DNA of 64,000 nucleotides from DATFVA01 sp963774455 (GCA_963774455.1 CAVZFD010000005.1:1550001-1614000), one strand, 5' to 3'; shown: positions 54,334 to 63,177, counted from the first letter of the stretch. Notes: generated from the sequence alone by a model not told the origin. Program-made: numbers and translations.

Positions 54334-54621
54334 TCACTTTTTCTTTTTAAACATTTTTAACATTCTGTCGGTAACGAGGAACCCGCCGACCACATTTATC
54401 ATCGCAAAAATAACTGCGACCATTCCAAGGATCGTGCTTATTGTGAACTGCTCCAGCCCTGCACTTAGCAGTGCGCCGACAATTGTTATTCCCGAGATGG
54501 CATTGGAGCCCGACATAAGCGGGGTGTGGAGTGTTGGCGGTACTTTTGTTATCAATTCAAAACCGACGAATATTGCAAGCACAAACACATATATGTGCAT
54601 TAAAAAAGTTAAATCCACCAT
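54334..54621 (-). CDS. pntAB: NAD(P) transhydrogenase alpha subunit, membrane part
   Basis: 95 residues: three to four hydrophobic helices, with PTLHTPLMSGSNAISGITIVGA, the conserved segment of the C-terminal membrane domain of PntA. Many bacteria encode this separately from the NAD-binding part, as here. It lies 9 nt before pntB and 68 nt after the alpha-1 gene. Confidence 0.93.
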   Translation of the reverse strand: MVDLTFLMHIYVFVLAIFVGFELITKVPPTLHTPLMSGSNAISGITIVGALLSAGLEQFTISTILGMVAVIFAMINVVGGFLVTDRMLKMFKKKK

Positions 54622-54689
54622 AAATTTTTTCCTTCCTTAGGTTTGCCGGAACGTTTTGATTCTTCCAGGTATGATTTCATAACAGCAAA

Positions 54690-55835
54690 CTACTTTAATA
54701 ATTCTTTTACTCTTGGGTTAATCACTTCTTTGTTATAAGTAATGAGACTTCCTTTAACAATCTCATCCTCAAGATTTAATGTTACTTTACCTTCTTTCCC
54801 TATATGTGTAATAAGACCGAGAAGGTTCCTTGAATACATTTCACTCGAATGGGTGGGAACAAGACTCGGCAGGTTAGGTTCGCCGATTATATTTACTCCG
54901 TATTTTTTAACTGTCTTCCCTTTTTCACTTACCTCACAATTTCCTCCGAATTCGACAGCCATATCGAGGATTACACTACCGGGCCGCATATTTTTTACCA
55001 TCTCTTCCGTTACCAGTACCGGGGCTTTTTTACCCGGGACCAGTGCTGTTGTAATTACAATATCTGCTTCTGTGATGTGTTTAAATATCAGCTCTTTCTG
55101 CTTCTTCAGAAATTCTTCAGATACTTCCTTCGCATAACCTCCGGCATCCTGCATATTCTCACCCGCCTCAACCTCTATAAATCTTCCGCCGAGCGACTGG
55201 ACCTCCTCCTTCACGGCGGGACGAATATCGGAAACCTCCACTACGGCTCCCAATCTTTTTGCGGTGCCTAGGGCCTGAAGTCCCGCAAGTCCCGCCCCCA
55301 TTATAACAACCTTTGCCGGGGAAATCGTTCCGGCGGCTGTCATCATTAATGGGAATATTTTGCCGAGAGTATCAGCACACATTACTACACTTTTATACCC
55401 CGCTATGTTAGCCTGGGAACTAAGCGCGTCCATTTTCTGGGCGAGGGTTGTTCTGGGGATCATATCCATAGAGATAACATTTATTCCCTTTTCTGCGCAT
55501 TTCTTTGCTACATCCGGATAATTGAGAGGATAAAGGAAAGTAACCAGGATTGTTCCTGCTTTCATCAGATCTATTTCGTGTTTGTTTTGTTCCGGGTGCT
55601 CCAACGGTCTCTGAACCTTAAGCACTATATCTGCGGATGAATACAGCTCCTGCAGGCTGTCGATTATCTTTGCGCCCGCAGCTTTATATTTTTCATCGGT
55701 AAACCCGGCGTTGATTCCCGCATTTTTTTCTACGTGTACTTCAAATCCTGCCTTTATGAGTTTAGGGACGACATCAGGGACGGTCGCTACCCTGTTCTCT
55801 CCGGCAAGGATTTCTCTTGGGACAGCTATTATCAA
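54690..55835 (-). CDS. pntAA: NAD(P) transhydrogenase alpha subunit, NAD-binding part
   Basis: 381 residues from a TTG with GGAGGAG upstream. The AlaDH/PNT fold is clear: IAVPREILAGENRVATVPDVV, VEKNAGINAGFTDEKY, the NAD-binding AKVVIMGAGLAGLQALGTAKRLGA-type loop, VVEVSDIRPAVKEEVQSLG, and RPGSVILDMAVEFGGNCEVS. It lacks the ~120-residue membrane tail of single-chain PntA, which is encoded next door. First gene of pntAA-pntAB-pntB. Confidence 0.95.
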   Translation of the reverse strand: MIIAVPREILAGENRVATVPDVVPKLIKAGFEVHVEKNAGINAGFTDEKYKAAGAKIIDSLQELYSSADIVLKVQRPLEHPEQNKHEIDLMKAGTILVTFLYPLNYPDVAKKCAEKGINVISMDMIPRTTLAQKMDALSSQANIAGYKSVVMCADTLGKIFPLMMTAAGTISPAKVVIMGAGLAGLQALGTAKRLGAVVEVSDIRPAVKEEVQSLGGRFIEVEAGENMQDAGGYAKEVSEEFLKKQKELIFKHITEADIVITTALVPGKKAPVLVTEEMVKNMRPGSVILDMAVEFGGNCEVSEKGKTVKKYGVNIIGEPNLPSLVPTHSSEMYSRNLLGLITHIGKEGKVTLNLEDEIVKGSLITYNKEVINPRVKELLK

Positions 55836-55949
55836 TGTGGTTCTCCTCCTTTACTTTTCATATTTTAATGAGTAAAACTAAGAGGTTGCAGACTAAATTC
55901 AAATAAAGTTAAATGTTTTGGTTTTGACAATTATTAGTACTCTACCATC

Positions 55950-56012
55950 AGAAAGAAGGGACAAAACTTTAGAAAGAAGGGACAAAACTTTAGAAAGAAG
56001 GAATAGAACCTT
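55950..56012. repeat. Tandem 21-nt repeat, three copies
   Basis: AGAAAGAAGGGACAAAACTT plus T (55950-55970), an identical copy (55971-55991) and a degenerate third (55992-56012, AGAAAGAAGGAATAGAACCTT). It lies between aguA and the pnt operon, in the region that should contain the pntAA promoter or leader. It may vary in copy number by slippage. Confidence 0.85.
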
Positions 56013-56040
56013 CAGGAAAGAGGATGAATAGAACCGAATT

Positions 56041-57117
56041 TTAAGCCGGCTGTTCGTGAGTAAGGCAGTGGAGTGTACCTAATCCCCAGACAAGATCAAC
56101 TGAGTGAATACCTATTACAGGGCGATCGGTTACAAGTTCGGAAAGGATCCCAAGGGCTATTTTATCATTAGGATCATTAAAGGTCGGTACAAGCAGTGCA
56201 TAATTTGAAAAATAAAAATTCGCATAGCTGGCCGGCAGCCGCTCGCCCTTAAAAATTACCGGAAAGGGCATCGGGAGTTCAACAACGTTAAGCGGGGTTC
56301 CATCATGAAGCCTGATACCTTCAAGTCTTTCACGGTTTTCTTTTAAGGGAGGGTAATTTGAATCATTCTGATTTTTTTCCTGTACAAGCACCACTGTATT
56401 TCTATTTACGAACCTGCAGAGGTCGTCTACATGTCCATGCGTATCATCCCCTGCAATTCCCTGTCCGAGCCAGATAGTCTGTTCAATGCCAAGATAATTT
56501 TTGAAAACTGTTTCGTAATCTTTTTTAGTAAAACCCGGATTCCTTACCTGTGTTTTCTGATCCACCAGGCATTCCTCGGTGGTCATTAAAGTGCCGCTGC
56601 CGTTCGTATCAATGCTGCCGCCTTCGAGAACTACGTGCCTGTTGTTATGGATAGCGGTAATTTTTTCGAGTCTGAATTTTTTAGCGATAAATGAGGGGAG
56701 TTTCTCATCATTTTTGAAGTTATCGTATTTAGCCCAGCCGTTAAAACGGAAATTGACTGCGGCTGTAATGACACTTTTTTTGTTATTAAGGAAAGCTGGT
56801 CCCGAATCCCTCATCCATCCCCTGTTTGTAGGAAGTCTGAAGAACTCAATGTTGTCCATATTAAGATCGACAGAATGAAAAACGCGTAATGCCTTCTTCT
56901 GATGGTCCTCATTTTCGATTATGATACGGATCTTTTCGCCCCGGGAAATATACCTTACAATTTCAGAATAAACCCAGGGTATGGGAGCGAATTTGCCGGG
57001 CCAGTCCTGCGTATTATGCGGCCATCCCAGCCAGGTAGCTTCATGCTTTTCCCATTCGGGTGGAAGGTAAAAGTTCTTTATATTAAATCCGGTTTCTGAT
57101 GACATCGACGGAGGCAT
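56041..57117 (-). CDS. aguA: Agmatine deiminase
   Basis: 358 residues of the peptidylarginine-deiminase-like fold. It converts agmatine to N-carbamoylputrescine and ammonia. Motifs: PPEWEKHEATWLGWPHN at the start, RDSGPAF, VVLEGGSIDTNGSGTLMTTEECL, GDDTHGHVDDLCRFVN, and the catalytic Cys351 in GLGTLHCLTHEQPA close to the C-terminus. It follows aguB with no gap (TAAATG), so the two pathway enzymes are co-translated. Confidence 0.94.
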   Translation of the reverse strand: MPPSMSSETGFNIKNFYLPPEWEKHEATWLGWPHNTQDWPGKFAPIPWVYSEIVRYISRGEKIRIIIENEDHQKKALRVFHSVDLNMDNIEFFRLPTNRGWMRDSGPAFLNNKKSVITAAVNFRFNGWAKYDNFKNDEKLPSFIAKKFRLEKITAIHNNRHVVLEGGSIDTNGSGTLMTTEECLVDQKTQVRNPGFTKKDYETVFKNYLGIEQTIWLGQGIAGDDTHGHVDDLCRFVNRNTVVLVQEKNQNDSNYPPLKENRERLEGIRLHDGTPLNVVELPMPFPVIFKGERLPASYANFYFSNYALLVPTFNDPNDKIALGILSELVTDRPVIGIHSVDLVWGLGTLHCLTHEQPA

Positions 57118-58020
57118 TTAATCCAGAAATCTTTTATCTAGTCCGACATAAGAATCGATCCTGCGGTCACGCAGGAACGGCCAGTTCCTTCTTATATATT
57201 CGATGCGTGCTGTATCAACTTCAGCCAGAAGGATCTCCTCTTTTTTGGGCGATGCCTCGGCTATCACGATGCCCTGGGGATCGGCAACAAAAGAAGAGCC
57301 CCAAAACTCGATGCCGGCAGTCGACTTATCCGGTTTTTCGAGTCCTACCCTATTAACCGCCGCCACGTAAACTCCGTTTGCAATTGCGTGGCCTCTCTGT
57401 ATAGTTCTCCAGGCGTCGAACTGAGGCATTCCATGTTCCTTCTTTTCGTGAGGATGCCAGCCTATGGCAGTGGGATAAAAAATAACGCTGGCACCTTTAA
57501 GCGCGGTTAACCTTGCACTTTCGGGATACCATTGATCCCAGCAAACAAGAGTTCCAACACTGCCGAATTCTGTCTTAAAAGATTTATAACCGAGATCGCC
57601 GGGAGTAAAATAAAATTTTTCGTAATAGGAGGGATCGTCGGGGATGTGCATTTTTCTGTATAAACCTGAAACCTCACCTGTTGTGTTTATCATTGCGATG
57701 GTGTTATGATAAAGGCCCTGCGCGCGCTTTTCAAATAAAGAGGCTGTGATTACCACGTTATGTTTGCGGGCAGCTTCACCCAGAACTTCCGTAGAAGGGC
57801 CGGGAATCGTTTCCGCCAGGTTGAAGTTTTCGATATCCTCTTTCTGGCAGAAGTACTGCGATCTGAAAAGCTCAGGGAGGCAGATTACGTGAGCACCTTT
57901 TTTTGCGGCTTTTGCAATACGGTCGACCGCCTTCTTCAGGTTATCTTCAGGATCGGTTGACATCGACATCTGGATGAGACCGATGGTAAATTTATCAGGG
58001 GCTGCAGATTTTGTCTTCAT
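57118..58020 (-). CDS. aguB: N-carbamoylputrescine amidase
   Basis: 300 residues from the ATG at 58020, chosen because GGAG lies 8 nt upstream; the longer frame to 58059 runs into the intergenic repeat. Nitrilase superfamily with the catalytic triad Glu in ICLPELFRSQYFCQ, Lys in YRKMHIPDDPSYYEKFYF and Cys in GTLVCWDQWYPESARL. It hydrolyses N-carbamoylputrescine to putrescine, CO2 and ammonia, the second step after AguA. Confidence 0.93.
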   Translation of the reverse strand: MKTKSAAPDKFTIGLIQMSMSTDPEDNLKKAVDRIAKAAKKGAHVICLPELFRSQYFCQKEDIENFNLAETIPGPSTEVLGEAARKHNVVITASLFEKRAQGLYHNTIAMINTTGEVSGLYRKMHIPDDPSYYEKFYFTPGDLGYKSFKTEFGSVGTLVCWDQWYPESARLTALKGASVIFYPTAIGWHPHEKKEHGMPQFDAWRTIQRGHAIANGVYVAAVNRVGLEKPDKSTAGIEFWGSSFVADPQGIVIAEASPKKEEILLAEVDTARIEYIRRNWPFLRDRRIDSYVGLDKRFLD

Positions 58021-58045
58021 AATCATGACTCCATTTAGTACACTT

Positions 58046-58080
58046 TTCCCGGGATTCATCCTTTGCCCCGGGATTTATCC
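58046..58080. repeat. Second locus of the GGATAAATCCC dispersed repeat
   Basis: On the minus strand the units read GGATAAATCCCGGGGCAAA then GGATGAATCCCGGGAA, the same 19-nt family as 4491-4550, again with the last unit ending in ATCCCGGGAA. Located between the MORN-like gene end and the aguB start, so it probably lies in the aguB leader. Confidence 0.75.
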
Positions 58081-58084
58081 TGAT

Positions 58085-59020
58085 TCATTCTTCTTTTTCA
58101 ATATTCTTTTCGGAGACGAGCTTACCGTCCTCTGAGTATTCTATGTTCTTAACAAGCTTTCCATCTTCGTAAGTCTCAATATACCACAAAGATCCATTGC
58201 TTCGGTAAATTTTAGTATCGCCATCAAGTTTATTCTTTTTGTAATTCTGTTCCGACCAGATCCCGCCATCTTCATAATATGATTTAGTTATTCCGTCTCT
58301 CACACCCTCTTCATACGCACTTTCTGATTTTATATTACCATTCTCATAGTACATTTTAACAGGACCGATCAGCTGTGAAAACTCAAAATTCTTTTCCGCC
58401 ATCAGTTTACCGTCGGGGTAATACTCCTTAACACGACCATCAATATTTCCGCCTGAGTAATTATATGATCCTTTTAAGGCTCCATTATCATAATACCAGT
58501 TAGTTTTACCCTCCTGCACATCATTCGCATAATAGGCAGAGACCTTCATTAAACCGTTCGGATAATACTCTGAAGCCTTTCCTTCACGAAGTCCGTTCTT
58601 ATAAAAATAGACTGAACTTAGTCCGCCGTTATTGTAGAAGGTTTTTATTGTATCGTCGAAGATGCCCGCTTTATAATGACCTGATTCTTTAAGGATACCT
58701 TCAGGATAATATGTTGAGTATTTTCCATCAAGTTTATTTTCATTATAATTCAGACTCTCCTTCAGCACTCCCGAATCATAGTAGCTCCGGCCGCTTCCTT
58801 CTTTTTTGCCCTTATTATAATTAACCACTTCCTTCAGCACGCCTGATTCATAATAATACCTGCACTCCCCGTTTAAGATGCCGTTAGAATAGTTCTCAAC
58901 CTGTTTAATTGTGCCGTCAGGATAGGTCTGTTTAACTTCTCCATCCTGAGAAAAAATAAGAATGTTCCCTGCCAAAAAGAATAAAACAAAAAATAATTTA
59001 GCTTCCGATAGATGAAACAA
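58085..59020 (-). CDS. Exported MORN-like repeat protein
   Basis: About 311 residues from a TTG at 59020, preceded by AGGGAGG 5 nt upstream; longer starts at 59038 or 59098 lack ribosome-binding sites. A signal peptide (LFFVLFFLAGNILIFSQ) is followed by about ten 22-25-residue MORN-like repeats of the form YYxxGxLKexxxYxxGxxxG (for example YYESGVLKEVVNYNKGKKEG, YYPEGILKESGHYKAG). Databases often label such proteins 'YwqK antitoxin', but no toxin is adjacent. It overlaps the upstream paralogue by 23 nt. Surface or periplasmic scaffold role is inferred. Confidence 0.8.
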   Translation of the reverse strand: MFHLSEAKLFFVLFFLAGNILIFSQDGEVKQTYPDGTIKQVENYSNGILNGECRYYYESGVLKEVVNYNKGKKEGSGRSYYDSGVLKESLNYNENKLDGKYSTYYPEGILKESGHYKAGIFDDTIKTFYNNGGLSSVYFYKNGLREGKASEYYPNGLMKVSAYYANDVQEGKTNWYYDNGALKGSYNYSGGNIDGRVKEYYPDGKLMAEKNFEFSQLIGPVKMYYENGNIKSESAYEEGVRDGITKSYYEDGGIWSEQNYKKNKLDGDTKIYRSNGSLWYIETYEDGKLVKNIEYSEDGKLVSEKNIEKEE

Positions 59021-60341
59021 GTTTTCCTCCCTCGTCATATATTTTACTTGTTTGAAGAACTCCGTCTTTATAAAATTCTTCTTTTTTAATAATACCATTT
59101 ACAAAATAATCTCTGACGAAACTATTAAGATCGCCGGAAGAATAGTTTTCTTCTCTTTTCAACGTGCCGTTTTCATAGTAATAATACTTATGTCCATCAG
59201 GTTTGCCATTTACGAACATACATTCGGATTCGAGCGTTCCTTTTTCGTAGAATGTTTTATACTCTCCGGTTTTAATATCATTGTTATAATGCTCTACGAA
59301 CTTAATATTTCCGTTCTTAAAATATGCAAGATAAATACCGTCTTTAACGTTATTATTATAGTTAACCTCCGATTCAATTAAACCATCGGGGTAGTAATTC
59401 CGGGTAATCCCTCTGCGGACACCACGAACATAATCGATCGAGGATTTCATCACCCCGTTCTCATAGTAAGTAAAAGAACGGTCATTCAGCGTATCGTTTT
59501 CGTAGTGGTATTCTTCCTTAAGGAAGCCGCTGTCATAATAATATTTTGCAAAATTTTCTTTTTTACCGTCCTTATAATATAATTCACTTTTAAGGGAGCC
59601 GTTACCGTAATATTCCCTGTCAGTATTTTCTTTCGCCTCAATCTTTCCGAGGTAATCATAGCGAACGCGGTTCTTTAATTCACCATTCTCATATGAATCT
59701 ATCACTCTTATTTCGCCGGCAGAATCATAAATCTTTACTTCGCCCACAATCTTATCATTTTTAAAATAGGCATCCACAGCAACTGTACCGTTTTCATTAT
59801 ACACTTTAGTGGGTCCCTGCATCATTCCATTGTTAAAGGTTTTTTCGACTTCAACTTTTCCTGATTTGTAGAACGTCCTCGAGATTCCCTGGAGCAGTCC
59901 TATCGAAAAATTCCACTCGCCCTGAAGTTCACCGGTTTTATAATAAGTATAAGTAATACCATCGAGTACGCCCTGGTAATAATTCTGTTTCGCCCAAAGC
60001 TCGCCGGTTTCATAATACCAGAATGAAGTATCCTGCTTTACGCCGTCCTTATAATTCCACTCGGTGCTGACAATTCCATCCTCAAAATACCACGTCTGTA
60101 TTCCTTCCTCTTTACCCTCGAAGAAATGCCATTTCTTCCAAACTTTTCCGTTCGGGTAGTACTCGTAATAATCGCCGTGAAGCTGGCCTTTCCAGTAAGT
60201 ACCGGACGATTTAACAATACCATCAGGGTAGTAAGTTTTCTTAACATTCCCTGTAGTATCATTATCCTGTGCTGAAATAACCGATGTTAGGGAGATAAAG
60301 AAAAGAATGCTGAAAAGAATAAATCTGATTTTGTGCGTCAA
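58998..60341 (-). CDS. Exported MORN-like repeat protein, longer paralogue
   Basis: 447 residues. The signal peptide is IRFILFSILFFISLTSVISAQ. About 16 MORN-like repeats follow with consensus YYxNGxLKxExxYxxGxxxG (YYPNGKVWKKWHFFEGKEEG, YYKTGELQGEWNFSIG, YYENGVMKSSIDYVRG), ending IYDEGGKLVSSIG. It is a tandem paralogue of the gene overlapping its 3' end, so the pair arose by duplication. Function unknown. Confidence 0.82.
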   Translation of the reverse strand: MTHKIRFILFSILFFISLTSVISAQDNDTTGNVKKTYYPDGIVKSSGTYWKGQLHGDYYEYYPNGKVWKKWHFFEGKEEGIQTWYFEDGIVSTEWNYKDGVKQDTSFWYYETGELWAKQNYYQGVLDGITYTYYKTGELQGEWNFSIGLLQGISRTFYKSGKVEVEKTFNNGMMQGPTKVYNENGTVAVDAYFKNDKIVGEVKIYDSAGEIRVIDSYENGELKNRVRYDYLGKIEAKENTDREYYGNGSLKSELYYKDGKKENFAKYYYDSGFLKEEYHYENDTLNDRSFTYYENGVMKSSIDYVRGVRRGITRNYYPDGLIESEVNYNNNVKDGIYLAYFKNGNIKFVEHYNNDIKTGEYKTFYEKGTLESECMFVNGKPDGHKYYYYENGTLKREENYSSGDLNSFVRDYFVNGIIKKEEFYKDGVLQTSKIYDEGGKLVSSIGS

Positions 60342-60437
60342 ACGGGGACTAATCCTTTTTATCTGAATATATTACGCAAATTTATAATTATTCCCGTATA
60401 AGAAAAACAGATAAAGGAGTACATAAAATAAGAGTAA

Positions 60438-60477
60438 GCCTTTCCGACTGATTCCATCTCAGTCGTTCCTTAAAGGC
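60438..60477. other. Intergenic hairpin
   Basis: CGACTGA (60445-60451) pairs with TCAGTCG (60459-60465), and the outer GCCTTT/AAAGGC (60438-60443, 60472-60477) extends the stem with an internal loop. It lies downstream of the methyltransferase on the minus strand. Without a T-run it is not a clear terminator. Confidence 0.35.
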
Positions 60478-60560
60478 AGCAAAATTTGTAAAAAGTGCGG
60501 GCCTTCCAATGGCTCTTTCAGGTCAATTCCAGGTCCAACATTGTACCCAACGTGTTGTCC

Positions 60561-61169
60561 TTAATAATTTTTATATCCGATTAGTAAAAATACAGAATAT
60601 TCCCCATATGGTTTTTGTGTTACACTTGCTGATATAATTTCAAGATTATTAAACCCCGCTCGTTTTGCAAAATTTACAAATTCTTCCCTTTCAAATCCAT
60701 AATGGTACACACCGGTATCTTCTGTATGAAAACTACCATCCTCCAGATCCAGATCCGATATTGCTATAAATCCGTTTTCATTCAACATCTCATAAAAATA
60801 ATGAAACATTGCGTCAATGTCCTTTATATGATGCATTGTCATTGATGATATTATTCCATCAAACTTTATTTCCGGCTTAGACTCTGATAGATCCATTTCC
60901 AATATTTCAAGGTCACAATCGATGGCTTCACTCTTAGCTGCTAATTCTGTATTCATTGATTTTGATATGTCAACAGCTGTAATTTTTCCAACTAACGGAG
61001 CTATTTTCTCTAATAACAATCCAGTCCCGGAGCCAAAATCCATAATATGCATCGACTTCTCAAACTCAATATTGCGTTTCATCGCATTAGCAATATTTTC
61101 AACATTATTAACTCGGTTTCTATCCTTCTCATAGTTTTTTGATTTGTCCTGAAAATAATCTTTATTCAT
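60561..61169 (-). CDS. Class I SAM-dependent methyltransferase
   Basis: 202 residues. The SAM-binding motif is MHIMDFGSGTGLLLEKIA, followed by ITAVDISKSM (acidic residue for ribose), FDGIISSMTMHHIKD and FIAISDLDLEDGSFH. The substrate is not predictable. It is the first of several independent small genes at the accessory end of the window. The intergenic stretch after it contains ACACGTTGGGT, a possible cassette boundary. Confidence 0.85.
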   Translation of the reverse strand: MNKDYFQDKSKNYEKDRNRVNNVENIANAMKRNIEFEKSMHIMDFGSGTGLLLEKIAPLVGKITAVDISKSMNTELAAKSEAIDCDLEILEMDLSESKPEIKFDGIISSMTMHHIKDIDAMFHYFYEMLNENGFIAISDLDLEDGSFHTEDTGVYHYGFEREEFVNFAKRAGFNNLEIISASVTQKPYGEYSVFLLIGYKNY

Positions 61170-61185
61170 ATTTTTCCTTTTTTAA

Positions 61186-61362
61186 TTACAACCTCTCTGG
61201 CGATTCGATCGGGATGATTGGCACATCCGGAGCAACCAATTCCAGGGCGATTTCGTCTTCAAATATATATGGTTCTGCATCCGCTTGAAGATGTAAAGCT
61301 CTCCATAAAGCTGTCCTCACAGCGGTGTTGTCCGGTCTTATTAATTTTCTATTCTGCCGCAT
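61186..61362 (-). pseudogene. Truncated N-terminal fragment of an LCM-type methyltransferase
   Basis: A 58-codon frame from the ATG at 61362. It contains RPDNTAVRTALWRALHLQ, then a stretch ending EDEIALELVAPD. This is the distinctive N-terminus of the leucine carboxyl methyltransferase/PPM-type (pfam04072) family of about 270-300 residues, after which the frame runs into unrelated PIIPIESPERL and stops. The remaining four-fifths of the gene is missing. It lies 16 nt upstream of the intact methyltransferase and was too short for ordinary gene calling. Confidence 0.75.
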
Positions 61363-61467
61363 ATTGAATATTTTATTAGTATCTCAAATCGGAAGTGCAA
61401 TTTTAACGTCCGCTTACCGGGCTTGTTAGCCGCAATCTACATTTGAACTGAGATTATAATTTAGTTT

Positions 61468-62043
61468 TCATACTTTAATTTTTTCTTCCGGAGCATATCG
61501 AAGGATGATACCACCCTTAGCAAGGGGACGTGATTCAAGTAGTTTGAGTTTTTTATGAGGGATTCCCTGATTGAACAAAAGTCTCCCTTTTCCCAGAAAC
61601 ACTGGTGCAACGCATAAGCGATATTCGTCAAACAGTTCTGCTTTCATCAAAGATTCAGAGAGGTTACCGCTGCCGAACACATACATATCTCCGTTGCCCT
61701 GCTCCTTCAATTTAGAAATTTCGACCACAGCATCTTTCACAACTGTTGTATTGTTCCAGTCTGCAGTTTTAAGTTTTCGTGAACATACAACTTTTGGAAG
61801 TTTGTTCATGTATTCTGCTATCTCTCCTTCATCTTTATCTACTTCCGCTTTAGTCCAGTAATCGGCCATACCTTTATAAGTCGTATTTCCAAAGATGAGC
61901 ATGTCGGCTGATTTTAGCTGTTCATTACTGAAATCCTCAAGCTCTTTGCCCCAGACAAACTCGTGAAAGCTCAAGTCCCAATTTTTCTCACCCTCAAAAA
62001 ATCCATCCAGGGTGACCACATTCCACATTATTAGTTTTCTCAT
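61468..62043 (-). CDS. Dihydrofolate reductase-family (RibD C-terminal-like) protein
   Basis: 191 residues. The RibD-C/DHFR-like fold is seen in MRKLIMWNVVTLDGFFEGEK, the middle DMLIFGNTTYKGMADYW, MYVFGSGNLSESLM (nucleotide-binding Gly loop) and LCVAPVFLGKGRLLFNQG. Stand-alone members are common on plasmids and in cassette arrays; some reduce unknown substrates with NADPH. It is isolated from any folate or riboflavin gene. Confidence 0.85.
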   Translation of the reverse strand: MRKLIMWNVVTLDGFFEGEKNWDLSFHEFVWGKELEDFSNEQLKSADMLIFGNTTYKGMADYWTKAEVDKDEGEIAEYMNKLPKVVCSRKLKTADWNNTTVVKDAVVEISKLKEQGNGDMYVFGSGNLSESLMKAELFDEYRLCVAPVFLGKGRLLFNQGIPHKKLKLLESRPLAKGGIILRYAPEEKIKV

Positions 62044-62071
62044 AATATATTCGTACGATTAAAAGTGTATA

Positions 62072-62170
62072 AATTTTAGATAATCTTTCAACCTTTTTAA
62101 AAATTCTCCCAACCACTTTTTGAGCTGCTAATTTGTTATCAAATGAAATATACTCATAAACATCCTCTGT
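62072..62170 (-). pseudogene. ParE/RelE toxin remnant
   Basis: A short in-frame run reads EDVYEYISFDNKLAAQ then KVVGRIFKKVERLSKI, matching the first two helices of ParE/RelE-family toxins (DIYEYI..DNPEAA..VV..IFE.IE.L). An upstream stop removes the start, and the following sequence is unrelated. No antitoxin frame is next to it. Confidence 0.6.
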
Positions 62171-62195
62171 TTTAATCTTTGTGATTATTTAATAA

Positions 62196-62897
62196 TCACG
62201 CTGTTACTGGTTTTTGAGCTGCCCATGCGCCAAATAATTGCAGCTGATAGATTTGTTCTATATTTATAAATCCAACGTTCTCCATAATTTCTACGATGCG
62301 TTTTTCCGGAATTAAAGAGTCCTCAATTGTTGCCCGGCGTCGGACGTTTTCCAGAACTTCTTTCGGTTTGCCTTGCAAGGAAACATACTCAAGCCAGGTT
62401 TTCAAACGTTTTTTAGCCCACTCTGTTTCAAGATCGCCGTAAATTCCGGCATGTATTAACCATCCGCCATTTGCCAGATTGTTAAAAATCCCTTCGATTA
62501 GATGATGCTTGGTTCCATCATCCGGCAGCAAATGTTCAACAAATATGCATGTGGCTAAATCGAATTTGATTTCTTTAGGGATGGCGTCCACTGTTCCTTT
62601 GATAAAAGTAACACGCTTTTGAACATTAATACTGTTCACTTTGTTTTTCGCAAAACTTAGCATCTGTTCTTCTGGATCTACGCCAACAAAAGTCCAATCT
62701 GGTCGGTGAGCAGCAAATGTCACAATGTTTGTTCCGGTACCGCAGCCAACATCAAGCAGCTTTGCGTTGCTGCCCGCAAGTGTGCTGAGATGCGATAACA
62801 ATATTTTAGGCAACTGTGAATAAATGGGTATTACTGAGGATACAAAAGCTTCATACTGGGAAGCTTGCTCAAATCTGTTCTGAATTTCCTCTGCCAT
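62196..62897 (-). CDS. Class I SAM-dependent methyltransferase
   Basis: 233 residues. SAM-binding motif AKLLDVGCGTGTNIVTFA, then FVGVDPEEQMLSFAKNKV, LATCIFVEHLLPDD and WLIHAGIYGDLETEW. The acceptor is unknown. Its stop codon lies within a small palindrome (62181-62199) that may end transcription. It is unlike the neighbouring methyltransferase in length and motif detail, so the two are not recent duplicates. Confidence 0.86.
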   Translation of the reverse strand: MAEEIQNRFEQASQYEAFVSSVIPIYSQLPKILLSHLSTLAGSNAKLLDVGCGTGTNIVTFAAHRPDWTFVGVDPEEQMLSFAKNKVNSINVQKRVTFIKGTVDAIPKEIKFDLATCIFVEHLLPDDGTKHHLIEGIFNNLANGGWLIHAGIYGDLETEWAKKRLKTWLEYVSLQGKPKEVLENVRRRATIEDSLIPEKRIVEIMENVGFINIEQIYQLQLFGAWAAQKPVTA

Positions 62898-62959
62898 GTA
62901 CTTCCACTTTCAATATTTACCTTATTAATTTTTACAACAAAGTTTACGTTAAAATAAAT

Positions 62960-63177
62960 AATATTATTGTGATTGACGCCTAACGGTGTGTTATATTAAA
63001 ACGCCAGCATTATTTAAATATATTTCATTCCCACTTGGCTTGTGCCTTATGGTTTATTGTTTAATTTGTTTAGTAGAAAAAAGCCGAACAAGTTAGCCGA
63101 GACGGAACAACTAACATTAAAATAAAAATGCCGAATGCGAAAACGCTGTCGGCTTGAAGCACTTGTTATATTGCGTT
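62960..63177. other. attC-like inverted-repeat boundary region
   Basis: On the minus strand, directly after the stop of the 63178 gene, TATAACAAGTGCTTCAAGCC opens a hairpin (GCCGAcaGCG-TTTT-CGCatTCGGC, 63129-63158) followed by TGTTAG. This resembles the TAACAATTCGTTCAAGCCGAC start of classical integron attC sites. Further along, CACACCGTTAGGCGTC (near 62979-62997) contains GTTAGGC, which fits the GTTRRRY core. A site between 61397 and 61435 (GGCTAACAAGCCCGGTAAGC then GGACGTT) is similar. No integrase is visible. attC identity is inferred. Confidence 0.45.

Noticed and set aside
58085..60341. Toxin-antitoxin annotation of the MORN-like proteins (YwqK antitoxin)
   Set aside because: Both have signal peptides and no toxin gene adjoins them.
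62181..62199. Terminator at the methyltransferase stop
   Set aside because: The 9-bp palindrome is AT-rich, overlaps the stop codon and lacks a T-run; too weak to call.
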